A stretch of DNA of 64,000 bases from Brachypodius melanocephalos (GCA_013398615.1 VZSR01003798.1:7904258-7968257), one strand, 5' to 3'; shown: positions 1 to 14,790, numbered from the stretch's first letter. The notes: a model not told the origin generated them from the sequence alone. A program made the numbers and translations.

Positions 1-3000
1 GTTGAAGGGGACAGAGCGAGTGACTCAGACAGAAATGTGAAGCAGTATCCACTTATCCACCACTCCCCACAATCTCAAACAAAAGCAAATTTAAGTAAGG
101 GCCTAAAGGGTGTGGAGGATGATGCACTGCTTGCATTTTGGGCTTGCAAAGGATAATGCCATGTTCCTGCACTGTTATTGACTTTCCCACAGGAGAGTCA
201 CATCCTTCAGATGTGCTTCTCTGAAATCCCTTTATTTTCCCACAATGATCTATTTTAACAATGTGTTCTCCCCTCCTTCCAAAACCTGTTGAGAAAAACA
301 CCACTATCTTGAATGGGGAAAAGGGTCATGTGAAGCCTCTTCTGGGCTTTAGTAGGAGCCTTCCCACAGTCAAGACCAGCCTCCTGCAGAAATAGCAAAA
401 GTTAAGAGCCCTGTGTATCTGCCTTCAGCATCACAGATGCTATTGTTCACAGAGCAGCACTTGGAAGGAGTGAAGTGCTCCAGAAACCCTTGTGACCTGC
501 CTCCAGCAGAGAAACCAGCTCATTATTGTTTTCTTAAAATATTATTATATTAAAGCATAATAATATAGTTCCATTGTTTCTATTGCAAGGCCTTTGGTGT
601 CACTCAGAAGTTTCTTGTTGGATCAACCACACACCTAGAAAAAGGCAGTCTACTGGATATAGGGTAATTTCAGAATTGCAGAGCTCTACTGGTTCAGTTG
701 CTGCTGCAGACTGAAGGATGTGGTCACAAAGACCATCCTCTAACAAATCCAAATTCCCCTCTCCATCCCCACCCCCACCAGTGCAATTAGCCTCAGCATT
801 TAAGAAAATGGAAAAAAACAAAACAAAACAAACATACCGAATCAACAGACTAAAGCTTGTAACCTGAAATCCTTATTCTGTACATTTTTCCTTCACTGGT
901 TCATCTGCCTGTAGGGAATTCAGTCAGTTACATTGCTAGCTTAAAAACCCTGAAGCTGTCCTTGAAATGAATGGCTCCATTCATTTAAGTGGGAGTGTGT
1001 TCTGGTTTTATTACTTGATCCCATATTTCTACCACAGAATCACAAGGCAAGTAAGTAAAACAACCTGTTCTCAACTGTGGCTGCCTGGTTATGTCCTGCT
1101 ATTACATTAATTTCTGTTATTTTTCCAGGATTAGTTCAGTGCACTAGGAAAGGATAATATCCCCCACCTTTCCATGAAAACACAGCTTTTAAATATCTTC
1201 TGAATGATTTAGTCCCACTCAGCCCATTGAATTTCTGTCTCACCAATTAAAAAGAAGACCAAGAGAATTAATTTATAAACCAAGAGGAAAAAAGTCTTCT
1301 AAAATAACCATTAGCAAAGCTCACTCAATGCAACGTTAGCCTTTCCTTCATCTTCAATGGGCTTTATATCACATCCAAACTGCAGGCATTTCTCTCAGAT
1401 AAAACAGAGCTGTGAAACAGCAGCCCAGAAAAACCCCAACAGCATTCACACAGCTGAGTGCTGCTTCCCCCAACCTTTTCATCACTCTTTTGCAAGGTTT
1501 TCAGGAGTGCATCTCCAAGAATGCATCCCAGGAGCATCCCACACCAGGGTTCACCTGTGCCAGGGCAGGGCTGGGGATGGGCACCCCCAGTGCCTCCACC
1601 CCTGGGTGCTCTGCCAGTCCCTCCAACCCATGGAAATAATCACACTCACAGTCGTGACCTGACAGGCAAATAGATCCTGATCATTACCCAGCTCTGTAAC
1701 AGATAAATACGCCTTTTGGACTAAATCATTGCCTAACTGCCTTTTTTTTAAATGGAGCTGGGCAATTATTTTTAAACCCTGCTATGAGGAATAATAGTCA
1801 GCTTCACAGGGCTGGCTGGGAATAGGCCATAACACTTGGGGAAAGTCCAGGCTGAAATGCTCTGTAGTTTAATGACATGTTACACAGCAAGAAAAACGCA
1901 TTTGGAAGGAAATACCATTAAAAGAGGTAAGAAATAAAATGCTGCACTGTGAAATGCTTATAAGAGAGGGGAAAATATTATCTGACTATTCAATTTTCAA
2001 AAGATTTCAGAGCTTGTCTGCCTGGATTGTGATGAGTAAACTACAGAAAAATGCCCTGGTTATGGATTGAGCCAAAGGTGACCTTACAGGACCTTTTTTG
2101 TTCTGAGAGACAAACTAAGGAAGGTAAAACAGGTGCCATTGTTAACAAAGGCATATTCAGCCCTAAGATGATTGTGATTCTTCAAGCTGTAGAAATGCAG
2201 CCATAAAAATCTGCAGCAGCTTTAACATCTATTAATAATACAGAAGTATGTTCTGGCATTAAAATAATGAAGAATGCTAATTCCAGATCCCTTTTGATCC
2301 CATCTCTCTCTCTTTTTTTTTTTAATGACATATCTATTCTATTCAATTTAATGTTTCTGATTATTCAGGAGATAATTATTCATAAATTGTTTCCAGTAAA
2401 ACCTGTTTAATAACCTATTTTCATTTAGCACCCCCAAGCAACACCAATTTTCTAATTACTTACATCAGTGGTCACCTCTCAAAGATCACTGAGACCTCCC
2501 AGAAAAAAAGAAAAAAAATCTCATTGCAAATGTCCTTCCTGGGCTTGAAAGTCAAAACCTGCCTATTCCACACATGTGGTTTCTACAGAACCCATTTGGT
2601 GGCCATGAGCCATAGAATGCTGGCATTTCCCAAGCACTCTGGTTAGATACCCATTTCCTGACTATCCTTAAAGAAGAATTGTGCAGCTGAAAAATTAAAA
2701 TTCTTTAAAAAATCCTAACTGAGTAATTGATGCTTTTTAGAAGGAGATAACAGATATTTTGCCTGCAAGTAGAAAGGTCACATAAATAGATAACACAGCA
2801 TTAAGAGCTCTTTCAAACAATTTGAAAAGTCTTAATCAGCAATTCATGTATCGAGAGACCCATGAAACAAACCAGAGCTGTGATGTATATCCAGTAGCTC
2901 CTGTAAAACACAGGCTTGAGATCCCACTGCAGCAGCCAGCGCCCTATAAAGGAACAGAAGAAAGAAGCTTCAGCCCCAGAAAGCTCATTTCAAGTTAAGA

Positions 3001-6000
3001 AAGATGTAGCAGATATAATTTTGTCTTGTAAGTCCTTCCAAACTGCCCTATTGCCTGTCTTTACAGCACAGAGGGAGACAGATCCAGGTGAGGGCAGGCA
3101 CTGCCAAAAAAAATAGAGAAAATTTAAAAATAAATAAATCTATGATTTCTCTTTTCTTAAAAAATTAAAACCAAGTACATATTAAATTATAAGATGCAGT
3201 AAAAAAAGGAAAAAATTCACCAGTAAATCTGGTTTCATTTGATTGGAGAGGCAGCCTCAGTGACCTGGCTACTAACCGCTCACCAAATGTGATTTAAACA
3301 AACAAACAAAAAAAAAGCAAACAAAAAACAAACGACCAAAAAAACCCAACCAAAACACAAAAATTATTAATAGGATTTCCTTTCCAAGGTTGCATTTCTG
3401 AAGAGGAAGGTGGAAGATGACAGCCCAAGAGCTGCCAGTCACTGTGCCCACATGCGATCGATGCTGATGGAAGAGCATGTGTCACCGTGTGGGGTGTGGC
3501 ACGTCCCACTGTGTGACCTGGGCTGGCAGAAGGATTTCCAGCACTCTGAGGTGCTGGTAAATCATGGCAGGAAAGCTCTCACAGCACCGAGGCACTCAGC
3601 ACAACGACAGGAGAGGGTGACAGTGCTTGGAAGCACAGTGCCTTGGAGGCTGGAGGGGAGCCCTTGTGCAGGCAGCAAGGTGGGAAGTTCAGCACAGCAT
3701 CACACAAACCATTCTCAACCATTTATGGGCAATGGGGCTGAAGGAGACCAGGAAATAGGTTGTTTGGGTTTTTTTAAATGCCTACTGGACAGAAGAAAGA
3801 GATCGCTGAAGAGGTGACAAGGAGAGAGAAAACGATGCTGACTAGATGCAGTCATGAATGAAATTGGAGGGCAAAGATAAAGAGCAGGCTACATTGATTG
3901 ACTCCTATCCACCACATGTACATCACCATCCCTTGGGTAGACATGGGCAACCTCACATTCACCAAAAAACACACAGAGAATGCCCAGCTGTGGTAGAGAT
4001 ACCTCCAGTTCCAGGTAGATGCTCTGCTGTTTCCTGGTAGCTGCTTCCCTAGAAAGCTAAAAGACATTTCCTCTTTGGCTCAGCAAAGGTCTGCTGATTT
4101 CCACCTGGAAATAAGGTGTGTTCCTATCCACATGGGTAAGGGAGAGCCTGATGGAAGGAAGTGGTTTCCAAGGTCTCTCAGGTTTACTGGAAGAGACCCT
4201 GGGAGAGGGCATGCAATATTTAGTAGAGGGAATTTCAAAAGTTTAATGTGGAAGAGACAATAGTAACAGCGGGAAAAATCAAAAGATGAAGACCGCTGGT
4301 ACCTGTCAACCAAAGTCCCAAATTTTGTCCTGGTTCACCAGCCCAAGAGCTGCCAGAGACCAAAGCTGTGCTCAGCAAGGACCAGCCCTAAACACAGCCC
4401 AGCAGCCTTCAACAAAGAGCAGCTCAGCCGACTGTGACCCAGGAGAACACCCACCGCCCCAGCGCAGCGTGGCACCAGCAGGTGACACTCTCGGAGGCAG
4501 TGTGAGGACACTGTGAGGCTCCCAGGGTCACAGACACCATCCCAGGGTGGCACCATGCAGGGACACATCCCAAGTGCCAAGCTGTGTGCAGTGTGAGACT
4601 GAAGCCCCTAAATGCAGGTCAGTCGCTGCAATCCTTTGTTGGCTGGTACCCTGAGTAAAAGTGTGTTTCCAGTTTAGTGAAGCAAGTGCATAATGCTTTT
4701 AACTCACCCTCTAAAGTGCTGTCTGCTGTCAAAATCTCCTCTCCAAGCCATGATAGCTCACATCAGAAGAACTGCAGATGCAGACTCACTGCCTCATGGC
4801 AAAGGGCTGACGTTTCTGGTGAGGACCCACAGCCCTCTGCTTCTACAACAGCAACATCCTGCTAGAAAAATCACTACAGCCTCTCTTTGAGGAAAAAAAA
4901 TCGTGGAGATAAGAATAAAGAGCAACTAAAAAGCACATCCTCAGAGGTACAGTGCAGCCTGGATAAAGGCAGAAAGAACATGGCAAATCGCTTTTAAACC
5001 CAGCTGAACCATACAGCCCTGCAAGCAAGGAAGAAGAAAATGAAAGGAGGTGGAGGTAGGGGAGGAAAGAAAAAGGAAAAATAACCCCACCCCACACCTC
5101 TACCCCTCACCCAGCAAGCACTCAGGCTTCTAGTGGTCCCTGTACAGGCTCATCCCACAACTGAAGCACATCAAGCTGTGAAGCTTCTAGAGATCACCTT
5201 CAGCTGCCACAAAGCCCCTTGATATTCAACTGCATAGAAATGTAATTAGAGTCAAACCTGGGCACTCTGTGATATCAAACAAATACTGAAAAACAGCATA
5301 AATAGCTCTTTTTTTTATTCAGTACCACCAGGCTAAAGTTGCCTGCAAGGTTGCAAGTAGTTTTTAAGTAGGTAATTTGGGCTGTTAGAGCAGATGCTGC
5401 CTTCTAAGAAGCCACTTGACTGTCTGCTGGCTAGAGAAGCCAAAACACAAGGTGACCAACTAACACCTCCTTCCTTCAGCTCTGCTCTCACAGCTCAGGT
5501 GACAACAGGAAAAATACCTGCCTTAGTCATGGTGTGTGGATTCCTGCACAGCTGGTGACAGCTCAATGAGGTGCAACAACTGCACACCCCACTGCCCCTG
5601 GTGTTATCACAGCCAGCTCTGAGCCTGATGGCAGCAGCTTCACACAAGGCAAGATTTTAGCCAGCTTCCTGAGGGGGTTTTACAGCTGCAAACTCACCAA
5701 AATATCTCTAATAAAGCTCATGAATATGTGTCTGAGGCACAGGCCCACCCCTTGGTTACACTGAAATAACACATCAGGAGCTGGTCTCTGCTATTCACCT
5801 CCACAGAAAATTAATGAAGATCTCTCAATCCATCACAACTCATTAGCAACCCAGGACACTGACAGCTCTATTATTTTATTTTTACCAAAATTGGCAGGGA
5901 CAGGGTCTCTTTGTTCCAGTGTTTGATGTGTCTGTATCTTTCCTCCCCTTCCCATGTGCCAGTTGTTCCTCCAGGATGGATTTTGACTGAGCCAGGGTGG

Positions 6001-7190
6001 CACAGGGAAGCAGCACGCTCTGAGTCCAGGCACACCAACACTGCTGAGGACAGGGTGGGTATTTTGCCACTGAAAGAGAAGTACTATACTTTATAAATTG
6101 ATTCTTCTTGAAGAAGGGCTTGTGTGCCTACAGCTGGGCTTTCCTGTAGGAGCCAGTCCAAGAGAAGGATAACAACCTCTTGTGCAAAATGTGTTCTTCT
6201 GAAATAATATTCACTTAACCTCTGTTAACCAGCAGCACAGGGTGCTCAAAAAGGAGCCTTTCAGGGGGAAATTCTCATGTATCTGGTAACAATCATTGTC
6301 ACATGCACTAGTATTTATCTCATTGGTTTCTGGCTCTAGTGTACCACTGCCTGAAGAACTATTTTGGGAGGTGGCATTTTTGTGGCTAGCACCTTTCAAG
6401 GGTTGTAGGTCTGCTCCAGAACTGAGTGCCATTTAGTGTGACCAGCAATATCAGATTTGGTTCAGATGCTGACATTTGTGATATGTGGCACCATTCCCAG
6501 AGATATTAAAACCCGTGAGAAATGGATCCTCCATTTTCTTCCTCCTGGTTTTCCATCCACTGCAAAGTCCTGGTGTGTTAGAAATCACCTGTGGAACCAG
6601 GATAATCAGGTAATTTCTCCTTTGCCTGGCAAAGATATAAGGGTTTGAGAAGTAAAAAAAGCTTATGGAACTACAGAGAGCTTTTGAATTAAAAAACAAT
6701 TAATGTTTTTGTGCTTTTAGCAATAGGACATGTTCTTCTGTTGCTTTTTTTTTTTTCCTGGTGTTCTTTACATGCAGAAACCACCACATACCCACATGCA
6801 CAAGGGACAACTGACCTGCATATACCTCAGCCCCTCTGTTTCCAAAAAGCTGCCACACTTATCCCTTTTCCTACCATCCTTCCCACACATGGAGGACACT
6901 CCACTGAGCTTTGCACCTGAGTCTAGAAGAGCTGGAATCTGAAAACCCAAGATAAATATCTCTGAGCATCACTGCTGACTACAGATATCCTTAGCGCTCT
7001 TTACTTGTATTGCTAGAGGAGATATATTAATGCTGATATCTAGATGCTTTGCATCATTTCAGCAAGGATGGGGCTGCTACAGAAGGCATCAGTGAGCTGG
7101 GGACAGGCACAGAGAGCAGGATGGCGTTTGCTGGCTCTGATGCGGAGTAATGTGGACTTGCAGGAACATCCTGATCAGCCTTCCAGGCTC
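1..7190. other. Gene-free DNA, no supportable coding sequence
   Basis: AT-rich, CpG-poor sequence. All open frames are under about 140 codons and none resembles a protein family I know. Short A-runs (3308-3316, 2503-2517) and a more GC-rich patch at 4290-4600 are present. A candidate conserved block is listed at 1660-1925. No tRNA, rRNA or transposon recognised. Confidence 0.6.
1660..1925. promoter_or_regulatory. Candidate conserved noncoding block
   Basis: No open frame; mixed composition with several homeodomain-like AAT/ATTA cores (TTATTTTTAAACC, GGAATAATAGTCAGC) and a nuclear-receptor-like stretch, resembling known developmental enhancers in texture. Judged by eye only. Confidence 0.2.
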
Positions 7191-10100
7191 AGGCATTGCC
7201 TCCCCCTGTGCAACTGCTGGCAAATCCTCCTTACACATTAGCATATCAAAGCATCTACCGACAATAAAATTAACAAAATGCAAGAATGGAGGAGACTGCG
7301 CTGAAACTGAATAGAAAAGCCAGAAAATAAGCACACCTGCCAGCATTTCCACTCGGGTGCACTTCCAGTGGAACATAAGCTGCCCCGCAGAAGCAGAATC
7401 GGGCCTGATTCTGCCCTATGGAGCTTTTGCAATTCCACAGGTGACAGAGCAGGTCTGTAAACGAACACTCACCTGCACAAAGATTTATTGCCGTTGCAAT
7501 TTTTAAGGCTCTCTTCCACTCCCAGCCTGAGTGGGTATTGGTCATCCCTGTGCACTCCTTGGGAGGCAGGCTGGGAGCAGTTTACACAGATTAACCAATT
7601 TAATTCTGTAAGTGTGCACAGTATCTTGGCTGAATAATAACCTAATTACTACTTACAGTGGGATTATCCAGACAGAGATGGGTATCAAAATTCTAGGAAT
7701 GTCAAAATGAGGTTTATAAAGTTTTTTCAGATTTCTCATATCTTGATTTTCTGAAACCTCACTGCTTTCTATCAAATCTATCAATTTTATGTGATAAACT
7801 TTATCTCTGCAATATCAAAGCATGAACTAATGCTCCATTAGAGAATCTTCTATCATCTTACATCTGTCTAACCCTATAGGCAAATAAATATGCTATTAAT
7901 GAAGGCATTTTTAAGTTTGAAATAAAATTGTACCTTGTACATTTGTTTTCTCTCCATTTAATCCAAATGAAATCCCTGAAAGGCCTATTCACCCCTCACA
8001 AAGGTTAACAAAAAGATGGGAAAAAAATCTGCTGTATCAAAACAATTATATAAAACATTAGTCTCAGAAGAAAAGGCTGGGATCACAAAACCCATTCAGC
8101 TTTCAGATGTAATCTTTTTAATATGAGGCTAGATTAAACAATGTGAAGTGAAAGGGGTTAAGTATAAATCCATACAGATGCCCAAAGTATTTACAGTGTG
8201 CATTAAATAAATCATTTCATGTGAAAGGACAGTTATTGTTACTGGAAAGGTTTCCTAATTCACTTTCAGATAAAAATAAAGAGGGCTGCATCAGGAAGCT
8301 TTGTACACTTTTTCCCTCCTGACAGCTCTCAAGTGGCAGCATATTATTTGGTCGCTGCTACATACAGAGTGTCTTAATTAAAGGTTGTCTAAAAATACAG
8401 AACATTTTCACAACCGCATCTGCCATTAACTCTTCTGACAGGCTGGTGGCATGAAGCACCAGAACATTCTCCTCTCCCAGAGCTGTGCCCTCTCCAATCC
8501 TCACTCATTCCCATCCCTGCAGCTGGATGTGCCAGCACAGGGAGCTGGGCACAGCCCCTCCAGCACAGCCAAATAAATGGCTCTTCTTGCACCAGAGTGT
8601 TGCAGTCTCTGCCTGCTTTATCTCAGGTCAGGATGAAAGACATTGGAAATGTAGAGTCCAGTTCGGGCTTGGTTGTTTATTAGATCTTATCTATTTACAG
8701 TATTTGCAGCCTCACAAGCCCTGAGCTTAACTAGCAAGCTAGGGAAACAAGGGAAGATGGCTGGCTTCTAACTTTTTCCAAGGCTATTGAAGAGATAACT
8801 ACCCAATACCAAAGTGACACCTATAGTATTTATACTTTTGACCCCATAATGACTGCTTGAGGTCTGCAATGTGGACACCTTTCATCCAATTAGAGAAAAT
8901 CACCCAAATTCATGAAGAAGAAGGAAGAAGAAGGTGGAGGAGAAGAACCCAGGCAACACCCAAAATCCTCTATCTTGACCCATGTGTATTACTCTACATT
9001 AAAACCCCATGTTTATGAAATCCAGATAAATATGAAACAATTATGATGAAATAATACCGTATCTATTTATTTATCCCAAGGGGACATAATGAGAAATAAA
9101 ATCATCGAGGTTAAACCATAACAGAAAAATCAAACCACTGCCCTTTTATGCAAAGGATTCCTTCCACAGGCACCACTTCAGCAATCTGATTTTTGTTCAG
9201 TTGTGCCATATGTGTGCATGGCAGAGGGTTGGGTCCTCAGGTGTCTAATAATCCACTGAGCAAACTCTGCAGTATGTTCCCTAAAGGAAGCACTGGTTTG
9301 TTCTTCCCTCTGCTGGACTCCTCCTTATGAAATCTGGAGGACTGCAAATCCTTCAGCCCTTCATCTCACAGCCAAATTTGATTCAAATCAATGTTTCTCC
9401 ACCAAGTTATATCACAGAGGAGAAGCCCCAGCACTGACCAGGAAAGTGGCAGCATATACTTCATTTCCTCAAGAAGTTTGGCTAAGGCAGGTCTAGTTTA
9501 ACTCGTTTGACATCAGGTACATTTAAACACAAGGGAAATACACACTGCCCACAGAATTCCTCTCTCATTCTGACTACTTAGTTAAGCACTGTGGATTGCT
9601 ACACATAAGCCATATTTGCAATTATCTGCAGTAAACACAATCCATGGTTTAAGAAAAAGACCAACTCCCCTGTGAAATTAGGGAGTACATTTCCAAGTGC
9701 CTTGTCTGTCCCCCATTGCAATGCTGAGGAAATTAACTAAAGATTTTTATAACTCAGAAGACATTTTACTCCCTTCAGACTCAGCTTTGTCTGATGCCCA
9801 AGCACAGCGACTTTTTAGACAAGAACTGTGCTGCTCTCTAGCAAGTGCTACACCCCTAAGACACATCCACTGGAAGAGAGATTAATTTATTAAACATCAT
9901 GAAGGGAGTTTGTTGTTATTTAGAGCCTTCTGTTTTGTTGGTTTGTTTTGCCCTTTTTTTTTTTTTTCTTAAAACCTAGAATGATTAAGCCACTTGTATT
10001 GATTTTTTCAAAGGTTAAAATACCTCTAGTGGATGTGCCCTAATGGAGCATTCGAGCTCAAAGAACAAGCTGTGTGACTCACCAGCTGTTAAGCAACCTT

Positions 10101-13100
10101 TAATGCACATGATTCTGAGAACTGCAAAGAATACAGCACTACAAAGTAGCCCGGGCTCCCTGGGAAGAGCCTGATAATAAAAACTACATTCTCACATTAT
10201 TCCACCAGACAGATCCGTTGATTGGTGGGATATCAGGCATCTTTGGGGAAAAGGTGTTCCCACGAAAGTGGAACATCAAACTCCATGACTCCTTTATCAT
10301 TCTGAAGCGGTTTTGAGGTAATTTATTCTAGTGTGAAGACTCACTGGAAAATTATTGTAAACCTTGCTTATGTTACAGACCTTCGGAGGCAGCACTTGGC
10401 TCCTCTTTGTCTTTGTACAGCACCTGAAACAAGACTCACCCAGCCCCCATTAGCATTTTTCAAGTAGGTGTGCTAAAACTGACCTCTCATGCCCTTACCA
10501 TTCATTTCATGTACTCACCATCTCCTCCTGGGAAACAACAATAAGCAGGAAAGCAGAAATCAGCTTTGATTTTTATTGACAGTGATTCAGAGCTCCAAGA
10601 TGTTGAACAGTTCTGAACAGCCCGACGGGCACAGAATTAGCAATCCTGGGTGGAATTACAACAGCTAAGGTGAAATTCACATGAAGAGCATGTAAAATGC
10701 ACAGTGGCATGGTTTGCCGTGTTACATGCTTGAAGGAAGTCATGGCAGAGGCAGAATTTTCAGTGGAAAGGAGGAGACTGGGATTGAAGCCATGAGGTGG
10801 GAAAGCTCAGGCTGGTGAGTTCCAGTTTGCTGTGCCTGGACTGCAAATGCCTCCTGAAGGTGCTCAAGGTAAAAACTGTTCCAATAAGTCATTGTTTGAC
10901 CCACAATGTTGGGAAAGGGATGCTTGGTGAAGGAAGATTCCCTCATGTCCTTCAGCTCTTCCAAGGGAGCATTCCTGTTATGGTTTCAAGGGGCTGACAC
11001 CCTGCTCCTTGTCCTCTGCAGAACAGCAAAAGCAGGGCCATGTTACCTCTGAGTTCCTTATTTCAAAAAGCAGAGAAGGGAGGGAATAACGCCTATACCT
11101 CTGCATCTCCATACTCTGTTATTAATGCTTTTCAGCTGTTTTAAATTAAGATAAATGTCTGAAATAAAATGGCATTATGTTTGAACTCCATTCAGTTCAA
11201 TATAAGTAGATTTTAAACAGGAAACTGATGGTCCTTTTGAATGTGAAACTCTGTATTAGAACCAAATGTAGGTCTTTAATCTCATTTGGTACATATACTA
11301 AAATCATTATTACTTTATGAAACCTTTTTAAAGATTTATACATTCCATTGACTTGGACTTATATGGCAACAGCTTTTTCTTTTAGGTTTAAAATTAAAAC
11401 AGGAAAAAAATCTTCAGCATTCTCAGAACTGTTTTATTTCTTTCTTGGCACAGAAAGCTGTTAAATGAAGTCATTTTCTCCATTGTGCAGCAAAGCTACA
11501 GCTACTTGTATGTCAGTCAAAATATACTTTACCCAGAAAGCTCATAGCTGCTTTGTTACAGTAAAACTGAAGTTAGTCTCATTGTTCCAGTCACACAGTA
11601 ACCAGATATAACCTCTGAAAGGGAAAAATAAAGTGCATACAGTTGCTATTAACCAGGTTCTCTTACTCATGCTGGAAGACTGGCAATCACAGTGGCACTG
11701 AGTGTGGAATAATGTGGCTGTCACAGCCTGAGCAGAGGGTCCAAATCCAGCCAGCAGGAGAAGGGATTTCATCGTATTTGAGAGAGGGAAGACTGTGCAA
11801 GAATTTTAATACATTCAGTGCCCGAAGTAGGTATTTGTAAAGGCTAAAATTATTACATGATAAACAACGTGAATAAAGGCATTATCCATCTGAGTACTCA
11901 GAACCATGCCCTGGTTTTCTAAGAAAACCATAATGTCATAAATAAGCTAAATAAATGTTCCTAGAGGTATAGAGTGAATCAAACAAAGAACACATCACAG
12001 TAAAATCCAGTGAAGAGAGAAAGCTCACAGGCATATTATTTGAGTACTTGTTTCTGAGTCAGTTAACTGATTGTCTGTTACTATTACTGGAGACTGCACA
12101 GACCTCGAGCAAGATCAGATCCCTGTCATGCTGGGTATCCCATAAACAAAGAGCAGCCCTGCCCCAAAGGATGGATGGCAGAAAGCTGTGGCACCAAGCA
12201 GGAGCACTGCTCCCTCTGCTTGGCCAAACCAGGAAGGCAGACATGGAGGCTTTAAGTGACCCTCCTACAATTACAGACGATGGTTGCAGCAGATCTGGGA
12301 CCTGAAATCAGCTCTGCCACAGCCCAATTAATGCCTGGCCCAGAAACCACACTGTGACTGGCTTTTCACTTTGACTTTTCTCATGTGACTATGTACAGCT
12401 TAAATTGTGCCAGGGCCAAGTGGACTCCCAGGTCAGCTAGCTTATCTGGGAAGAAGAGGAAAAATGGTAAAAGCTGAACCATATGGAGAGCTCCTCCACC
12501 AGCAACCAGGTCTGGCACAGAGAAAGTATAACAGGGTCAGGCTCTTTCCTGGCACCATCCACAGTTAATTGAGGGGTTTTGAAAGAAAGGTGGTTTCTAG
12601 AGAGCCGGTGTGGGCAGCAAGCGGGGAAAACTCCCAGTGGGGAAACCCCAGCAAGGAGGTTTGCACAGATGCCAAGGCTGCCTCACTCCAATGGGAGGAG
12701 GGACAGGCATCCTCCAGAGGGGGAAAGGGAAAATTACATTTATCACAAAGAAAACGAAAACACAACTGGATCTATTCAAATCTCTTATTTGGACCACTTC
12801 TTTTCACTTCAAAGAGAGCATAAAATGAGGTTTAAACATCAGCTTATCTATAGACTAACAGGCGAGCCTACCTTGCTCTTACAGACTCCATTTTCACCCA
12901 GCATGGCTGAAAACTTCACTGATGCCACGTAGACTCTCAGAAACAGGCAGAACAGCTCCACTGGAGGTGCTCCTCAGCAGACAGCTGCAAGGAGCTCTTT
13001 TCCATACAGCTCAGTTATTGTCACCAATGGTCACTGTATTGTCCTGGAAAAAAAGACAATTGGGAAGCAAATACAGCCTGAACTGAGACAACACACGGCT

Positions 13101-14600
13101 GAGCTCTGCTCTGACAATGTCTGCAGTTGTCTCTTGTGACATGAAGATGAGGAAAGCAAGAGAAAGGAGCCACCAGGAGTCCTCCACAGCTCTCAGCTAA
13201 CCAAGAGAAAAGACTGACACCTCCAAGCAGGTGGGTCCTTGGCCACGATTTCCTCTTCTCCTCTACAGGTTTGAACAAGAGCAGCCAGGTGACAAAAACA
13301 CACCTGGGGGAGCTCTCCTAGGAGAAACTGTAGGGAGAAACTTCTCTTGCAGTCACTGCTTTTTGGGGGATGGGGAATGCCCCGAACCTTGTGTTAAACA
13401 CCTTTGAACACAATCACATACAGAACTATTAGACTAAAGCTGCACAACAGAAGATTGTGAAGCCTCTGCTGTTACTCCTATCAGTAATGAGCACGAACAC
13501 CATGGAGAGCACCTCAGGGGCAATTCCAGAGCAGCTCCTTTCCCTTAGGACCTCACCAAGGGTGATCACAGCAGCTCACAGCCCCTTTGGATCCTGATGG
13601 AGCACTGAGAGGAGAAACCACAGACAAACCCGGCACCAGGGCCAGACTCAGGGAGGTTAAAATGCTGCACCAATATTTACAGGTTCTCTATTTGTTTCAG
13701 TTTGTCTCTCATGTATAAATGAGACATACCCCTCTGGACACAAGTATTAAAATTGGGGAAAACCACTGAAAATTAATAATCTGCTCCTTTAGCAGTGATA
13801 TTTCCTTATCCCACAAAACATGGATTACCCTTTCTCAATGATCAAATTTAAGTGGACCCATTTATAACAAGGAAATTAGCCTCTCTAACCCTTTACCACT
13901 TCATGATTGAACCCACTTAAAGACAGCTCTTGATTAAAAACCACTTATCCATCATCTTTACTTTTAATGACTTTCAGTCTTTGAGAGAATAAAGAATAAC
14001 ACACTGGGCTCAGTGATCCCACATGGGATATCCTTTCCCTCAGCTCTGGGCCCTTTTGGAGCTTTCTTGGAGGAGACACAGAGGGAAGATGGAGCTGGGT
14101 AGAGGAAGCCTTGAACACCCATTTGGAAATCAGCAGAGATTTTGACAGCTGGCTCCAGAGAATGCAACCAGCATTGATACAAACTCAGATATTAACCTGA
14201 CATTTCAGGGGAGCTCATTCTTCTCCAGCTTGCTGTGCCAGAAACATCTGCGGGTAGCTTTTCAGAGTTATAACTTGCATGAAATTTCTAAAAAAGCATC
14301 ACTATTAATTAAGCTGCAGCGTGAGGCTCTGCACACACACACATTTACGGTACCTGCCAGGCTGCCCCTGGATGTGCTGAGCTCAGCCTGGGGTCACCTA
14401 AGCCCCTGCTTATGTCTAGAAAATTGAACCTCAGGGAGCTGTGCTGCTGACCTGAAGAGAAGCTAAATCTGCTTTTATGGTATTACACAACATTGTGACC
14501 ACTGGATGGAGAGCACTGGGAAAATTCACTTTGCCTTTCCTAACTTGTTTAAAAAAAATTTATTGGGGTGACTCTGTGCTGGAAGAGTTTACACCAGATC
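7191..14600. other. Gene-free DNA, no supportable coding sequence
   Basis: Notable items are a palindrome with CpGs at 7393-7414, the purine microsatellite at 8914-8947, a T-run at 9954-9967 and paired kappaB-like motifs at 12623-12649. The open frames here (up to 117 codons) have no recognisable domain. Confidence 0.6.
8914..8947. repeat. GAA/GGA purine microsatellite
   Basis: Imperfect GAAGAAGAAGGAAGAAG tract on the plus strand, pure purine apart from one T. Confidence 0.85.
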
Positions 14601-14639
14601 AGCTGCTAACCTTGCCTGGCTCACTGTCAGCTGTCCTCC

Positions 14640-14790
14640 CACAGCAGGCATAAAACTAATCTGAAAACATAAAGCTGCATAAACTTTGCATCATTCATCC
14701 AGGCTAATTTGACAGAAGTGTGATTGCACTGTGTCTTGATTCAGATCACATTTATCTCAGCAGGTGATAACCTGCATCATGAACAGCCCC
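14640..14790. promoter_or_regulatory. Candidate enhancer block with GATA/E-box cluster
   Basis: Contains TTATC at 14752, then CAGGTGATAACCTG at 14761-14774, an inverted repeat (CAGGT/ACCTG) around GATA. E-box/ZEB-type and GATA sites therefore overlap. Homeodomain-type CTAAT sites lie upstream. Regulatory role is inferred from motif crowding only. Confidence 0.3.
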
